Positions 18,601-28,588 of a stretch of DNA of 48,696 nt are shown in pieces. The translations under genes and the position numbers were made by a program. Source of the stretch: Gammaproteobacteria bacterium (GTDB lineage Bacteria; Pseudomonadota; Gammaproteobacteria; SZUA-152); contig JAADGF010000038.1 of assembly GCA_013152545.1 (NCBI GenBank), forward strand, positions 1 through 48,696, read 5' to 3'. Under the pieces are notes generated by a model that saw nothing but the letters and a program-made list of their open reading frames with translations, was not told the DNA's origin and searched no databases. Position 1 is the first letter of the stretch. The number at the start of each line of letters is the position of its first letter.

Positions 18601-19065
18601 CTAACCAGTTGCCGCTGCCTCACGTGCCTTTTTGTCCTGCATTTCCTGTTGTTGCTGATGTTTTAACCTTACATCGTCAGGAATAGCATCCCAAGCTTCT
18701 TTTATCGGCCGCAATAATGACGTTACTTCGTCCAAAAAAGCTGTATTGTTTGTCAGATTAGCTTCTGTCAGACGATCATTAATATAAACATACAAATCTT
18801 CCAGGTTTTGTGCAACATCACCACCACGCACCTTATCAACACTGATACGAAGACCGTCGATAATCGATACCGCTAAACCAATTTGTTGGCCTTTCTCAGC
18901 AATACGTCCATTTAGCATCAGTCCTTTTGCCGCCGCAATTTTCTCCAACGCTGCATCAATTAACATTTGTATTAAACGGTGTGGACTTGCATCGTTAACA
19001 CCGGTCTGAACAGCAACCTGATTATAGGCGTTCAATGCTCCGGAAACGCCTTTTGAATTATTCAT
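18601..19065 (-). CDS. fliS: Flagellin export chaperone FliS
   Basis: This 154-residue chaperone caps the C-terminal helix of unpolymerised flagellin. It begins with a variant of the family opening (ALNAYNQVAVQTGVNDASPHR) and continues LIQMLIDAALEKI and YVYINDRLTEAN, all typical. It has AAGGAG six bases before the ATG. The C-terminal tail (about 135-154) is rich in Q, K and A and longer than in short FliS proteins. It follows fliD. Confidence 0.95.
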   Translation of the reverse strand: MNNSKGVSGALNAYNQVAVQTGVNDASPHRLIQMLIDAALEKIAAAKGLMLNGRIAEKGQQIGLAVSIIDGLRISVDKVRGGDVAQNLEDLYVYINDRLTEANLTNNTAFLDEVTSLLRPIKEAWDAIPDDVRLKHQQQQEMQDKKAREAAATG

Positions 19066-19209
19066 ACAAGCTCCTTTTCGCTGAATTTATTATATGCCTA
19101 TAGCGTTTGAGATACTGCTCTACTGAGCCACCATCAAGAATAACTTATTTATAGCCAACCGACTGCACATCTATCGTTATTGACAATCGTTATTGACAAT
19201 TAATAACAA

Positions 19210-20613
19210 CTAACGCGAACCAGGCAACGATGCCAACTGCTGACTAAGGAAATTACTGGTATTATTAAGCCCTGCCAGTAATGTATCTAAAGCTGTAAAT
19301 TGATCTCGCAGACGTTTTTCTATTAACTCCATACGAAATTCAACACCAAAGCGTTGATCCTCCAAGCTCTCTTTTCGAAACCCCAAGCCGTCAGACCGAC
19401 TGTCAATTAGGCCATCAATGTCCAATAAATTATCCGCATAACTATCAAACCGAAACATATAACCTTGATCATCATCTGCTAATAATTCGGCAACGCCATC
19501 ATAATCGGCAACCAGCGCACTCTCCAGTTTAGTTTTATCCAGGGAAAGATCGCCACTACTGGTCGTTGAAATACCAATCTCAGACAAATAACCTAAACTG
19601 GTTGTTAACGCAGCTGGTTTTGTATTAAATACGTTTCGTAACTGTGACTCCACCGATAATATAGTGTTGTCACCTTGAAGCGAACCGGTATGCAAGCCGG
19701 AAAGCTGCCCTCGTAGTTTATTAAAAGCCGTAATAAACTCTTCAACCGATGCAGTTACTGACTCAATGTCATTTTCAACTTTCAGGGTTTCTGTTTTGGT
19801 TCCCAAGGCCACCAAGTTGAGAGTGATACCTTCAATAGCATTAATTTGCGTATTTGAGGCTGTGGAGACTTTAACCGTATTCGATTGACTGGTTACCAAA
19901 TTCCCGTCAATTTTAACCATCGCATTTTGAGCAGAGTCAATAGTCGACGCAGCAATATCATTAAAACCCAATGTCGTCGCTACGTTGCCTGTTTCACCAA
20001 TATAAATTGTACTATTAGTACCGGTATCATCAGATGTTAAAATCAATTTACTACCAGAATCCACATTAATAATTGAAGCGGTAACCCCAATATTGTCAGC
20101 TGCTTCATTGATGGCATCCCGTATTCCTTCGAGCGTATCGTTAGATCCATCAACCGTTATTGAAAAAGACGGTGTATCCGGGTGATCAGAGAATGCAATG
20201 TTTAAATTCCCCGAGGCTAAAGTGCTGGTTGAGGCAGTCGCAAAAGCAGCAGAACCAATTTTATGCGCTTGCGCTAATTGCGGTGTAAAAGTCGGGTCGT
20301 TAGCATCATTAAAAAATTTTATAGAGTAATTTCCAGGTACGGCGTTTGAGTCTGCCGAAGCTGTAAAAACATCCTCATCAGAACTGACAGTTTGGTATAC
20401 TTCAAAAGCGGAGAGCTTTTTTAGTGGAGAAAGCGCCTCTTGAAAATCAGCAAGTGCACTTTTTAATGCACCATACCCACTGATTTTGGTGTCAACGTCC
20501 CTGATTCGACTATCTAAAACCTGCAACGGCCGCCTTTCAACTTGCATTAAACCAGAGATGATCGCCTCTATATCTAACCCTGAACCAAGACCTGTTGCTG
20601 AAATACCCGCCAT
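19210..20613 (-). CDS. fliD: Flagellar filament cap protein FliD
   Basis: This 467-residue secreted cap protein guides flagellin polymerisation at the filament tip. The N-terminus ISATGLGSGLDIEAIISGLM and the Q-V-E-R-R-P segment are family signatures. The C-terminal domain has EFITAFNKLRGQL and LGYLSEIGISTTSSGDLSLD, and the final helix ends LDTLLAGLNNTSNFLSQQL. Its promoter region holds repeat A (20734-20898). Confidence 0.96.
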   Translation of the reverse strand: MAGISATGLGSGLDIEAIISGLMQVERRPLQVLDSRIRDVDTKISGYGALKSALADFQEALSPLKKLSAFEVYQTVSSDEDVFTASADSNAVPGNYSIKFFNDANDPTFTPQLAQAHKIGSAAFATASTSTLASGNLNIAFSDHPDTPSFSITVDGSNDTLEGIRDAINEAADNIGVTASIINVDSGSKLILTSDDTGTNSTIYIGETGNVATTLGFNDIAASTIDSAQNAMVKIDGNLVTSQSNTVKVSTASNTQINAIEGITLNLVALGTKTETLKVENDIESVTASVEEFITAFNKLRGQLSGLHTGSLQGDNTILSVESQLRNVFNTKPAALTTSLGYLSEIGISTTSSGDLSLDKTKLESALVADYDGVAELLADDDQGYMFRFDSYADNLLDIDGLIDSRSDGLGFRKESLEDQRFGVEFRMELIEKRLRDQFTALDTLLAGLNNTSNFLSQQLASLPGSR

Positions 20614-20733
20614 ACCATTAAATACCTCTTTGCGCTATAGGAACTCTATGCGCAAACCAATAAAACCAAAATATTATTGATCGCTTGTATTGTCTATGTA
20701 TACATTTTATGTCTGAATATTTATATATACTAT

Positions 20734-20898
20734 ATATACTCAAAGCGTTTTAAATTTCGATGTAAAGTGTGTGCCATATTTTATTCATAGCAAGGCGAAA
20801 TGACGCGTAATAGTCGTTCTATTGCAAGGAATTTCAACGCCACTATGAATGAAATCGGGTGTGCAATTTACCCGAAATCTCAAGCGCTTTGGGTATAT
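20734..20898. repeat. Palindromic repeat family A, between flaG and fliD
   Basis: The 165-bp element is the same length as the copy at 12469-12633. Ends are ATATACTCAAAGCG on the left and CGCTTTGGGTATAT on the right, inverted. The centre contains AATAGTCGTTCTATT (20809-20823), GCAAGGCGAAATGACGCG and CAACGCCACTATGAATG. Confidence 0.88.
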
Positions 20899-20984
20899 AG
20901 GTAATCATTCCTATGTGCAAACACAGTGCTGCCACTTGACGATAAAACAGTATACTTACAAAAAAGGGCAAAATTCGGGCCAAT

Positions 20985-21503
20985 TTACACCTGCATTTGT
21001 AACAAAGTACCTTTTTCGCTATCAAGCTCTTTCATACGACGTGCCACTTCCAGTATTTCATCTGCTGGGATCTGCCGGATAACATCCTTAGTCTCGTGAT
21101 CAATGACTTTAACAACGGTTTGGCCAGTATCATCATCAACACTGAAATGAATTTCACGCCGGGCATTTTGCAAAAAGTCATTTAATTCTTTCACGGCCCC
21201 AACAACTTGATCACTGGAAGGCGCCGGTTCACTCAGTTGTTGAAATTTCGCGAGAGAATTATTATTTGAAGCAATTAGTGGTATTAAGTCATCTGATTTC
21301 GGCAATCCCGTGCCTGGCATCAATTCAGTGGGCTGTAAGTTAGTCGGTATTGAGTTAACCGAGTATGTTTTATCCGTTGCAATCGTAGCCGATTCAACTG
21401 CAGTGGAGTCGCTCTGAACACGCATCATCCTGCTTTGTGCAATCTTTCCCTGATTTAACTGCTGGACTGACTGCAAAACCTGAATTTTTAATTCCGATGA
21501 CAT
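20985..21503 (-). CDS. flaG: FlaG family flagellar protein
   Basis: This 172-residue protein has a low-complexity first half. The conserved FlaG domain follows: ELNDFLQNARREIHFSVDDD, then VVKVIDHETKDVIRQIPADE and EVARRMKELD. FlaG proteins influence filament length in polarly flagellated bacteria. The start at 21503 has GAGAGGT upstream and a good promoter about 125-150 bases away. Confidence 0.93.
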   Translation of the reverse strand: MSSELKIQVLQSVQQLNQGKIAQSRMMRVQSDSTAVESATIATDKTYSVNSIPTNLQPTELMPGTGLPKSDDLIPLIASNNNSLAKFQQLSEPAPSSDQVVGAVKELNDFLQNARREIHFSVDDDTGQTVVKVIDHETKDVIRQIPADEILEVARRMKELDSEKGTLLQMQV

Positions 21504-21626
21504 AATGCGTACCTCTCAGCCAATTAGTATTGCAATTGCTATTCAATACACTGGCTACATACAATGTTACTACTATTACCTCATTCCCTGTTGCTCGATT
21601 TTTCACTCATTCCGTATTAATAACAC

Positions 21627-21656
21627 ATTAAATAATAGCAAACTATTTTTTGTCAA
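21627..21656 (-). promoter_or_regulatory. Sigma-70-type promoter upstream of flaG
   Basis: TTGACA (complement of 21651-21656) and TTTAAT (complement of 21627-21632) are separated by 18 bases and read toward flaG. The -35 is perfect and the -10 has one mismatch. The rest of the flaG-flagellin gap (21504-21981) shows nothing else that I recognise. Confidence 0.5.
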
Positions 21657-21981
21657 CAAACGGGAAACTACATTGCTATTTACATTAACACTTGCATAAC
21701 CTGCCTGCCACCTTCGTTGCCCGTTGTAAACACTCCTTTAGCAAAGATTCTTATATTCAAGTTGCAACCACGCCACAACCATCCTAACCAGTTTATCGGC
21801 TGATGAAAAAAAATGTTTAGGCTTCGCTACCCAACACTACTGACATTACCCTACCGACGCTATATTTTGGCATAAGCTATATCGCTGTGTAACAAGACTT
21901 TTAATTTAAGGAACTCGTTCTACTGCATCAGCTAAGCTAAACAAACCGCCTCTGTAGATTAATAAACCCGCCAAGCAAACA

Positions 21982-22803
21982 CTACTGCAATAAGCTTAGT
22001 ACATTTTGTGGTAAAGCATTCGCTTGCGCCAACATAGACACTCCGGCTTGTTGCAATATTTGCGATCGCGTTAACGATGATGTTTCCTGGGCGAAATCCG
22101 CATCCATGATACGGCTACGTGATGCACTCAGGTTCTCTGAAACATTTTCACCGTTGCGAATTACGGCTTCAAACCGGTTTTGAATCGCACCAAACTTAGC
22201 CCGTAAACTATTCACGGCAGTTAAATAATTATCCACCGCACCTAGTATTTCAGAAGCACTACCAGCGGTGGAAACACCACCCGTCAGCACCAGCGATGCG
22301 CTCGTTGCACTAAGAACATTGGATGTTATAACCGATACAATATCCCCGGCATTAGGACCCACTTGAAAATTAAAGCTGGTGGCCCCTGCACCCACAATAG
22401 CAGTTCCATTAAACTGGGTACCCGCTACCCGAATAATCTCTTCCTGTAACTGCGCAACCTCAAGCTGCAACGAAGCTCGATCATCAGTGCTGTTAGTGGA
22501 GTTAATAGCCTGTACCGCTAATTCACGAATCCGCTGCAATGCAGTTGTCATTTCCTGCAATGCACCCTCGCCGGTTTGCGCCATTGAAATCGCATCATTT
22601 GCATTTCTAACCGCTTGATTGTAGCCACGAATTTGTGAGGTAAAACGTTCCGAAATAGCAAGCCCAGCAGCATCGTCCTTAGCGCTATTAATCCTCAACC
22701 CTGAGGATAACCGCGCCAAGGACGTAAACATCTCACCCTGCGAACGATTTAACGCTCGCTGTGTATTTAACGCAGCAATATTGGTATTAATGATTTGGCC
22801 CAT
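21982..22803 (-). CDS. Flagellin
   Basis: This 273-residue filament subunit has conserved helical ends: MGQIINTNIAALNTQRALNR, then [19 protein letters not shown] and [20 protein letters not shown]. The C-terminus reads ASRSRIMDADFAQETSSLTR and ends LLQ. The central domain is short, so it is a D0-D1 flagellin with little surface domain. I chose ATG 22803, after GGAGAAT; the frame continues upstream across the promoter. It is very similar to the flagellin at 23057-23878. Confidence 0.96.
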   Translation of the reverse strand: MGQIINTNIAALNTQRALNRSQGEMFTSLARLSSGLRINSAKDDAAGLAISERFTSQIRGYNQAVRNANDAISMAQTGEGALQEMTTALQRIRELAVQAINSTNSTDDRASLQLEVAQLQEEIIRVAGTQFNGTAIVGAGATSFNFQVGPNAGDIVSVITSNVLSATSASLVLTGGVSTAGSASEILGAVDNYLTAVNSLRAKFGAIQNRFEAVIRNGENVSENLSASRSRIMDADFAQETSSLTRSQILQQAGVSMLAQANALPQNVLSLLQ

Positions 22804-22853
22804 ATTCCATTCTCCTTGGTCCTGGTGAATTCCATAAATTCTCCCTGCCTCAC

Positions 22854-22880
22854 CTATCGGCAACGCAGCAATAATATTTA
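22854..22880 (-). promoter_or_regulatory. Sigma-28 (FliA) promoter for the flagellin at 21982
   Basis: On the minus strand TAAA (22880-22877), exactly 15 bases, then GCCGATAG (22861-22854). This matches the FliA consensus TAAA-N15-GCCGATAA with one mismatch. It lies about 50 bases upstream of the ATG. Confidence 0.8.
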
Positions 22881-23056
22881 AGAATTCAGCAGAAATATCT
22901 GCAACATCATTGTTGCAGATATATCCCGCATCTTCCGTGATATATATCCCGTTTTAACACCCAGCTATATTGCGTTGTGTCAACTGTCAACACGCTACCT
23001 TAAGTTACATACACTCCTTATGACTTTCACATTAAACGCATTACAACATCAAGACC

Positions 23057-23878
23057 CTATCCCAACAGGCTGAGCACACTTTGTGGTATTGCGTTTGCCT
23101 GCGCCAACATCGATATACCCGCTTGCTGAACAATCTGGGCACGTGTCAACTCGGCCGTTTCCATGGCAAAATCCGCATCCTGAATACGACTGCGTGAAGC
23201 TGACAAGTTCTCTGACACGTTTTGCCCATTTCGAACCACTGCTTCAAATCGATTTTGCATCGCACCGAACTTAGCTCGCATACCGTTCACTGACGTTAAG
23301 TAACTATCCAGCGCGGAAATCATATCTGACGCACTTGCTGCGGTTGATACTGTAGCGGATAATACAACAGCAGCACTCGTACCACTGAGTACATTCGACG
23401 TAGTAACAGAAATCAAATCACCCGCATTAGGCCCAACCTGAAAATCAAAGCTGGTTGCACCAGCACCAACAATAGCCGTACCATTAAATTGTGTTCCCGC
23501 TACACGCTGAATTTCCGCCTGCAATTGCGAAACTTCCTGTTGTAGGGAAACACGATCATCCGTGCTGTTGGTAGAGTTTACCGATTGCACTGCTAATTCC
23601 CGCATACGTTGCACTGCCGTGGTAATCTCCTGCAAGGCACCTTCTGCGGTTTGCGCCATTGAAATCGCATCGTTAGCATTACGAACAGCCTGATTATAGC
23701 CTCGAATCTGCGCAGTAAATCGTTCTGCAATCGCTAAACCTGCGGAATCATCCTTAGCACTATTGATGCGTAAACCGGAAGACAACCGCTGCAATGAAGT
23801 ATTCAAAGCACCTTGTGAGCGGTTTAACGATCGTTGCGCATTAAGAGACGCAATATTGGTGTTAATTACTTGAGCCAC
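23057..23878 (-). CDS. Flagellin
   Basis: This 273-residue flagellin has the same length and layout as its neighbour: [38 protein letters not shown], a short variable middle, and an end in [17 protein letters not shown] and SVLSLLG. The start codon is GTG, with GAGGAGA five bases upstream. The two intact flagellins are probably a tandem duplication. A GTCGATAC element upstream resembles a FliA -10, but there is no matching -35. Confidence 0.95.
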   Translation of the reverse strand: MAQVINTNIASLNAQRSLNRSQGALNTSLQRLSSGLRINSAKDDSAGLAIAERFTAQIRGYNQAVRNANDAISMAQTAEGALQEITTAVQRMRELAVQSVNSTNSTDDRVSLQQEVSQLQAEIQRVAGTQFNGTAIVGAGATSFDFQVGPNAGDLISVTTSNVLSGTSAAVVLSATVSTAASASDMISALDSYLTSVNGMRAKFGAMQNRFEAVVRNGQNVSENLSASRSRIQDADFAMETAELTRAQIVQQAGISMLAQANAIPQSVLSLLG

Positions 23879-23958
23879 TTGTTTCTCCTCACGCTCTATA
23901 AAACAGAGCTATAACTCTCTTTGGGTATCGACAACCTTAAGTACGCTTCACACCGCTA

Positions 23959-24351
23959 CTACACATTGCTTAACCCCATATCACATTCGTATAAATGTTG
24001 TGTGATACCGGAATAGCAGTACCGACGAGCAGTTAAAGTTGACTGAATCGCATGAGAATCAAGTAAGACCGGATCGATCACTTGATAATGAGGGCATTGG
24101 TTGAACAATGGTGGCACTGAAAATGGATATTTCAATAAATGAAAAAATTCAGCAATGAAACAAAAAACCATACAGAAAACAGACGCTATCCGAGCGTCAC
24201 AAACAGCGGTTTTAATAACCCGTACAGCATTTTTCGCTGCAACATCCCTGGCACTTGTCTTCCCTATTCCAAGTCGCATAAATGCGTTTGGTAGACAAAA
24301 TGCGAATTGATTTCTCAGTATCGCATTCGAGGTATTGAATACCTGTGCCAT
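23959..24351 (-). pseudogene. Decayed third flagellin
   Basis: The leader (GAGGAGAAAACA) and first codons (MAQVFNT) match the start of the flagellin at 23878, including its ribosome site. The next residues keep only traces: RLGIGKTSARDVAAKNAV is in the place of the intact [20 protein letters not shown]. The rest (C-, F- and H-rich) has no flagellin features and no C-terminal helix. The frame is open for 130 codons, so it could still be translated, but it is not a working flagellin. Confidence 0.6.
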
Positions 24352-24876
24352 TGTTTTCTCCTCTGCACCTCGGCGACACCATCCTTAGGCCCCAGAGAGA
24401 GAAGTTAATTTAGCGGACATACTCAGGTTTCTTCATGAAACCTTTCGCGTATTTACCGCCTCCAACGCATTTATCGTCCAAGCATATTATTTCTTAAATC
24501 AATAGAAACCTACCATTAAAACGGCCTACCGTAGCAAGCGCTAATTCCAGATCAATCAAAATCCTTTAAATTGACGGCATCAGTGAAATAATCACAGACT
24601 CGGACTTTCATCCATTATGGAAAACGAAGAGGTATCATTCAGCCTAACACGACTCAATGAACAGGAACAAAAGATTGGCAGGATGCCAAAGCAATAAAAC
24701 GATTAAAAATAATAAATTAACATTGAGATGAAAACCCATTTTTTACCGGCCTGTGTTTTGTAGGCATGAAAAAAATACTGAAAAACCACTAAAATATATT
24801 ATTTATCAATCAATTAACTAAAAAAGATACTGTCAAATTCAAAAAAACAAATCAAGATTTGCCACCCAGCTTCTTG
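24352..24876. other. Intergenic region, no gene seen
   Basis: This AT-rich stretch lies between the decayed flagellin and the response regulator. No frame with a ribosome site and no clear hairpin terminator was found. Confidence 0.5.
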
Positions 24877-25311
24877 CTACGACACCTTAAGCTCAGCAGG
24901 CTTTTCTTTTAAGGGCACACGAGCAATTTGCTGAATAATACGTTGGAAAACGGCTATTTTAGCCAATAAAATGCTGGGGTCCACAGGCTTACTGAGAAAA
25001 TCATCACAACCAGCTTGATAACCCTTTAGTTGTGTTAAAATCGACGCATTGGCACTCATTAATATGACGGGTACCCACAGCTTGGGGTTTTTAGATTTAA
25101 TCCGAGATGTCAGGGTAAAACCATCCATCCTAGGCATATTAACGTCAATTAATGTCAAATCTGGTTTATCGTCTGTAAACCGTTTCCACCCCCCCATGCC
25201 ATCAGGCGCAACAATAATTTCATAATTTTCTGTGGCCAATATTTCAGCAAAGGTGCTCAAATAGGATGGCGTATCATCTACAATTAAAATTTTTAACGCT
25301 GACTGCTGCAT
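24877..25311 (-). CDS. Single-domain response regulator
   Basis: This 144-residue stand-alone receiver has the acidic pair D12-D13, phospho-acceptor D56 in LIDVNMPRMDG, a serine in LMSAN and a lysine in FLSKPVD, so the phosphorylation site is complete. A short helical tail (about 125-144) follows. AAGAGG precedes the ATG. It has no output domain and no kinase next to it. Its place beside flagellins suggests a chemotaxis or motility role, but it is not clearly CheY. Confidence 0.88.
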   Translation of the reverse strand: MQQSALKILIVDDTPSYLSTFAEILATENYEIIVAPDGMGGWKRFTDDKPDLTLIDVNMPRMDGFTLTSRIKSKNPKLWVPVILMSANASILTQLKGYQAGCDDFLSKPVDPSILLAKIAVFQRIIQQIARVPLKEKPAELKVS

Positions 25312-25777
25312 AAAACCTCTTAAAACAAATTAATTTTTCGACTAAAACAATAAGCTTTTTACTTAATCTCTTTTCCATTCAGTACACCATTTAGCAACCC
25401 TTTCGCACATCCTTTACCGGTTATTCAATGAATAAAGCATAAATGCGATGATTTAATTTTTTCGAAATAATTGAAATATTATAAGCGCTTGCTAAAGGGT
25501 TTATAGCCATACGTTGAGTATGTACCCCATAAAATACAACATATCAACAAAATATAAAATGCAATTTTAATCATTCGTTTCTATAAACAAAATAACCTGT
25601 AAGTCAGATGATTTTTAACGAAATATTATCGCTAGGGACAGCATTCTCAATGCATATGCCTCCAGCATTGTTGTAAACATAAAAATTAGGATTTTGAGGT
25701 GAAAATGAAATATCAGTACTGTATGGCACTAAACGTCGAAATCACAGTGATTATTTTTTGCAACTACTCAGCTTAGG

Positions 25778-25945
25778 AACGTGCACGTAATAACTTCCCA
25801 GTTTAGCGCCCGGATTTAGTGCATATTCGCTCTGATTGAACAAAAGTGCAGAAATAGTCGTTCTATTTCGAGCTTTTGTGATTGAAGAACGTGCGAAGAC
25901 GGGCTGAAGCCGGGATGCAAAACCGGAAGTTATTACGTGCACGTT
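25778..25945. repeat. Repeat family C, complete copy with 21-bp inverted ends
   Basis: The 168-bp element is bounded by a perfect 21-bp inverted repeat (25778-25798 and 25925-25945; it begins AACGTGCACGTAATAAC). The core contains AATAGTCGTTCTATT (25853-25867) and GACGGGCTGAAG, shared with the copy at 5834-5973. The flanks 25312-25777 and 25946-26077 show nothing else recognisable. The layout is that of a short non-autonomous element (MITE-like). Confidence 0.85.
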
Positions 25946-26077
25946 ACTTCTTTACGGACCCTTAAGTAGTTATTTTTTTGACATGAACCAACGTTTATCA
26001 CAAAGAACATAACGGTAAGAGACAGGCTTGAAAATTGCATCTTATGTATTACCAATTTGATCCCAACTGAGGCTGCA

Positions 26078-28588
26078 TTGGACACAAAAGAATTCGCAAA
26101 AACCGAACTGGGTAGCTTTGTAAGCAACCGATTTGGAGATCGGTATCTCTATGCAGTCAACCGAAACTCATTTAATCACGTCGGTTCTGATGGTGTTTAT
26201 CAAGCGCATTGGGGAGAAAATCTTTTTTCCGAGTCTACCTTATATGTCATTGCCGGCACAGATTCTGGTGTGCTACTCCGCTATATAATAAAACGAGGTA
26301 TACCAGAGGGTAGTCGTTATCTATTTGTTGAAATACCGGAAATAATCCCTTTAATTAAGCATACAATTCCAGAGGATCTTAACGCTAAAATAAATTTGTG
26401 TACTGTAAACGAGTTGGAACAAGTAGCAACGACCTGCCGTATAGCGGAATACTCTTACCTCGATGCTGTTGTTATTCTTAAATCATTGGCAGTGGTGGAT
26501 GGTTATGTCATTGCATATTGCCAACTTTGGCGAGACCTTGAAAGTCAACTGCGATTGCGGTTGTGGCAATACCGTGTGGAATTTGGCAGTTGCGTCTTTA
26601 TTACCCGGCATATCCAGAATATTGCGGAAAACCGCAATTCTGCCGCATTGCTTAAACATACTTTTAACGGTAAAACTGCCGTGCTATTAGCTGGTGGGCC
26701 TTCACTGGATGAGTATTTACCATGGGTAAAGGAAAACAGACACTCTATTATGGTCGCAGCGGTGTCGCGTATAAGCCGTCGGCTGCAACACACAGGCATT
26801 GAACCGGATTTATTTATCACGGTAGACCCCCATCCCGTAAGTTTTGATGTTAGCAAACATATGTTAATGTTTGAAAAACCAGTTCTTGTCAATGCTTTTC
26901 ATGCGACCCCGTTACTCATGGGACAATGGCGCGGTAGAAGTTTATACCTTGATTCGCGCTATCCTTGGCCTCAACGCGCCAATAAGGAACAAACCATCAA
27001 TGGCATGGGGCCAACCGTTAGTAATAGCGCCATTAATATAATGGTGGAAATGGGGTTCGAGCAGATCATTCTCGTCGGCGTTGATTTATGTTTTAGCCCG
27101 GATGGTTTTTCACACGCGAAAGGAAGTGATGAACGAAAAGTAGGAGCAATGGTCGCTTATGGCAATAATACCCTCAAAACCAATAATGGTAACATCGCAG
27201 AGTCTGACAATGGACTGTATACTGGCATTGCCAGCATCGCATTTCAGGCAGAAATCGCATTAAAAAAAGGTTGCCAACTCATCAATCCATCCCCGAATGC
27301 AGCTGCCATCAAACACGTCCAATACCGCCCTTTACATACAATCAAATTTGAACCCTTGGAACAATCCGCACTCAGCATTATATTGCAAGCGCTACCTGAA
27401 GAAAGCAACGAGACGCGCCTACAATCTTTCCGTGAAGCCGCAACAGAACTCGATCGAATTACCTTTCAGTTGGAAAAACTTAAGCAGCTTTCACAAAAAG
27501 CACAGACCTATAACGACGGGCTATTTGGTCGCCATGGATTAAAGAGTGATTTTAAGTATAAATTAAAAATGGACCGTATTGAAAAGCGTATTCAAAAGGA
27601 AATTAAGGATATCGCCAATCTTGCAAAAATATTCGGCATGACAGAGTTTGTAAAATTGTTACGCCCCGATGAAAATCAGGAATGGTCCGATGAGGATATT
27701 GAACATACCGGGCAAGCATTTTACAATGCCTATATTAATGGTGCTGACAAAGTACTGGTTATTATTAAAGATCAACAACAACGTTTGAAAATGCGTATTG
27801 AGGAAGAACAGGATAACCCTGACTTTGAATTATTATTTAAACAATGGCATGATGATGAACAACCCGGCCGAGCCAGTGTATGGCGACTCAAGCACACAGA
27901 AAAATTTGCCAAACTCGCACCCGAATTAAAAGATAAATTTTTTCAACTCGATACACAACTAAATACAGAGATAGCCCACACCAACCATACTTACATGAGC
28001 GAAATAACCGAGTTTGCAACACTGCGCGGTGTTAATGGCAAAGCCCTTGAGCAATACCAAAACAAAGATGGCACTGGGCTAAAACGTCTTATTAGAGGTT
28101 TAAAAACCCGAGAAGGAACCGAAGCGCAGGAACTGATAAAACTCTCGGAAGGTTATCTAGCAGAAGTGGAACAACGTAACAATGATGCATTAAGCTACTA
28201 CACACAAATTATTACTAACCCTGATAACATCGGCAGTTCTTCTTTAGAGAATGCCTTAATGCGAGCAAGCATATTACTACTATCCGACAGAAATTTTGAG
28301 TTGAGTATCCAATACTTAAAACAGCTGGCTGAATTATCCGTTAGCTATCTACCTTTCTATGCGGATATTTTACGCATTACCAACAATACGGAAGCAGCAC
28401 TGGACGCATATACCACTTACATCACAAAAGTGCCCGACGACCTTATTGTGGCAATGAAACTTGCACAGCTTTATCAAAAACTTGATATTAAAGAGGCTGC
28501 ACGCTGGCTGTTTAATCACATTATTGAAACTGACCCCAACAATGAATCTGCAAAATCATGTTTAAATGATTTGGATTTGGCATCATGA
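26078..28588 (+). CDS. Motility accessory factor (Maf, DUF115 family), putative flagellin glycosyltransferase
   Basis: This roughly 836-residue protein has the central DUF115/MptE-like domain: LLAGGPSLDEYLPWV, then GIEPDLFITVDPHP, INGMGPTVSNSAINIM and LVGVDLCFSPDGFSHAKG. Maf proteins transfer nonulosonic acids onto flagellin before export. The C-terminal third is helical and contains TPR-like segments (NALMRASILLLSDRNFELSIQ...). No ATG occurs near the N-terminus. TTG 26078 has GAGG five bases before it; TTG 26057 is an in-frame alternative. It overlaps the next gene by four bases (ATGA), so the sugar gene is coupled to it. Confidence 0.88.
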   Translation: MDTKEFAKTELGSFVSNRFGDRYLYAVNRNSFNHVGSDGVYQAHWGENLFSESTLYVIAGTDSGVLLRYIIKRGIPEGSRYLFVEIPEIIPLIKHTIPEDLNAKINLCTVNELEQVATTCRIAEYSYLDAVVILKSLAVVDGYVIAYCQLWRDLESQLRLRLWQYRVEFGSCVFITRHIQNIAENRNSAALLKHTFNGKTAVLLAGGPSLDEYLPWVKENRHSIMVAAVSRISRRLQHTGIEPDLFITVDPHPVSFDVSKHMLMFEKPVLVNAFHATPLLMGQWRGRSLYLDSRYPWPQRANKEQTINGMGPTVSNSAINIMVEMGFEQIILVGVDLCFSPDGFSHAKGSDERKVGAMVAYGNNTLKTNNGNIAESDNGLYTGIASIAFQAEIALKKGCQLINPSPNAAAIKHVQYRPLHTIKFEPLEQSALSIILQALPEESNETRLQSFREAATELDRITFQLEKLKQLSQKAQTYNDGLFGRHGLKSDFKYKLKMDRIEKRIQKEIKDIANLAKIFGMTEFVKLLRPDENQEWSDEDIEHTGQAFYNAYINGADKVLVIIKDQQQRLKMRIEEEQDNPDFELLFKQWHDDEQPGRASVWRLKHTEKFAKLAPELKDKFFQLDTQLNTEIAHTNHTYMSEITEFATLRGVNGKALEQYQNKDGTGLKRLIRGLKTREGTEAQELIKLSEGYLAEVEQRNNDALSYYTQIITNPDNIGSSSLENALMRASILLLSDRNFELSIQYLKQLAELSVSYLPFYADILRITNNTEAALDAYTTYITKVPDDLIVAMKLAQLYQKLDIKEAARWLFNHIIETDPNNESAKSCLNDLDLAS

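Noticed and set aside
23925-23951. FliA-like promoter before the flagellin at 23057
   Set aside because: The -10-like GTCGATAC has no TAAA at 15-base spacing, so it is not listed as a feature.
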